Shown here piece by piece: positions 4,712 to 5,463 of a DNA stretch of 5,463 bases. The position numbers and the translations under genes are program-made. Every line of letters begins with the position of its first letter. Position 1 is the stretch's first letter. The notes under the pieces are model-generated. The model did no database searches. It was not told where the DNA came from and was given only the letters and a program-made list of their open reading frames with translations. The stretch comes from Rhodanobacteraceae bacterium (GTDB taxonomy: Bacteria > Pseudomonadota > Gammaproteobacteria > Xanthomonadales > Rhodanobacteraceae), in contig JAICHS010000168.1 in assembly GCA_025924775.1 (NCBI GenBank), forward strand, positions 1-5,463, in the 5' to 3' direction.

Positions 4712-5463
4712 ATGAACGTTGCCCGCCTGCACACCCACCTCGACCGGCTCGAGGCGGAATCCATCCGCATCATGCGCGAAGCGGTGGCCACCTGCAGGAA
4801 ACCGGTGCTGTTGTATTCGGTCGGCAAGGATTCCTCGGTGTTGCTGCACTTGCTGCTGAAGGCGTTTTATCCCGCCCGGCCGCCGCTGCCGATCATGCAC
4901 GTGGATACGCTGTGGGAATTTCGCGAAACCATCGAGTTCCGCGATCGGCTGGCGCGTGAGAAGCAGCTCGACCTGATCGTGCACACCAATCAGGATGGCG
5001 TGCGCCAGGGCCTCGACCCCATCGTGGACGGCGCGGCCAAGTTCACGTATGCCATGAAGACCGTGGCGTTGAAGCAGGCGCTGGCCGAGCACGGTTTCGA
5101 CGCCGCCATCGGCGGCGCGCGCCGCGACGAGGAGCAATCGCGCGCCAAGGAGCGCGTGTTTTCGCTGCGTGGCGCGGGCCAGCGCTGGGAGCCGCGCAAG
5201 CAGCGTCCCGAGCCCTGGGGCCTTTTCAACACGCGCCTGGGGCCGGGTGAAACGCTGCGCGTGTTCCCGATCTCCGACTGGACCGAGCTGGACGTGTGGC
5301 TGTACATCCGCCGCGAGGGCATTGAACTGGTGCCGCTGTATTTCGCGAAACAACGCCCGACCTTCGTGCGCAACGGCGCATTGCTGGTGCGCGACGACGA
5401 GCGCGTGCCGCTGGAGCCCGGCGAGCGGCTGCAGCCCAAGCAGGTGCGGTTCCGCACGCTGGG
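4712..5463 (+). CDS. cysD: Sulfate adenylyltransferase subunit 2 CysD (3' end outside the window)
   Basis: The first 250 residues of a protein of about 300 are present, open to the window edge. CysD is the catalytic small subunit of ATP sulfurylase; with the GTPase CysN it makes adenosine 5'-phosphosulfate from ATP and sulfate in the cytoplasm, the first step of sulfate assimilation. The PP-loop is Ser36-Val-Gly-Lys-Asp-Ser-Ser42. Also diagnostic are His-Val-Asp-Thr-Leu-Trp-Glu-Phe-Arg-Glu (63-72), Gly-Gly-Ala-Arg-Arg-Asp-Glu-Glu (134-141) with Ser-Arg-Ala-Lys-Glu-Arg (143-148), Gln-Arg-Pro-Glu-Pro-Trp (164-169), Val-Phe-Pro-Ile-Ser-Asp-Trp-Thr-Glu (184-192) and Val-Arg-Phe-Arg-Thr-Leu at the edge. 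The start ATG gives the normal family N terminus (Leu-x-x-Leu-Glu-Ala-Glu-Ser-Ile). Only a weak GGA lies upstream, 10 nt away. It is divergent from amgK; cysN or a cysNC fusion is expected downstream. Confidence 0.95.
   Translation, partial: MNVARLHTHLDRLEAESIRIMREAVATCRKPVLLYSVGKDSSVLLHLLLKAFYPARPPLPIMHVDTLWEFRETIEFRDRLAREKQLDLIVHTNQDGVRQGLDPIVDGAAKFTYAMKTVALKQALAEHGFDAAIGGARRDEEQSRAKERVFSLRGAGQRWEPRKQRPEPWGLFNTRLGPGETLRVFPISDWTELDVWLYIRREGIELVPLYFAKQRPTFVRNGALLVRDDERVPLEPGERLQPKQVRFRTL

Overview
The window looks like core chromosome from a GC-rich gammaproteobacterium. The protein sequences and the DUF2066 - perM - hda order point to the Lysobacterales (Xanthomonadaceae/Rhodanobacteraceae) rather than to Pseudomonas. 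This placement is inferred from protein resemblance recalled from memory and from the strong G/C third-position bias, not from a marker gene. All genes share the same base composition. There are no insertion sequences, phage genes, CRISPR arrays or RNA genes that I can support.

Layout: (1) Positions 1-2893, plus strand, hold a tightly packed run of four genes: the 3' end of a DUF2066 protein, a CDP-alcohol phosphatidyltransferase of cardiolipin-synthase-like type, an AI-2E/PerM-family membrane protein, and the DnaA regulatory inactivator Hda. The last three are joined by ATGA start/stop overlaps. (2) After a 14-bp convergent gap comes a two-gene minus-strand operon (2908-4604), transcribed amgK then murU and also joined by an ATGA overlap. 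Together these enzymes would turn recycled MurNAc into UDP-MurNAc by the anomeric-kinase route, bypassing de novo synthesis. (3) A 107-bp divergent intergenic region (4605-4711) holds a -10-like box almost on top of the amgK start and two inverted repeats. (4) cysD, a subunit of ATP sulfurylase, begins at 4712 on the plus strand and runs off the right edge.

The genes belong to known families and I see no clear new multi-gene system. The points most worth a second look are these. A phospholipid synthase is translationally linked through perM to hda; acidic phospholipids and Hda are both known to act on the nucleotide state of DnaA. The hda start has no Shine-Dalgarno site and directly follows a polyproline-ending gene. 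The amgK promoter looks leaderless and overlaps an operator-like dyad. MurU has a Ser-Ala-Asp where I expect Asn-Gly-Asp.
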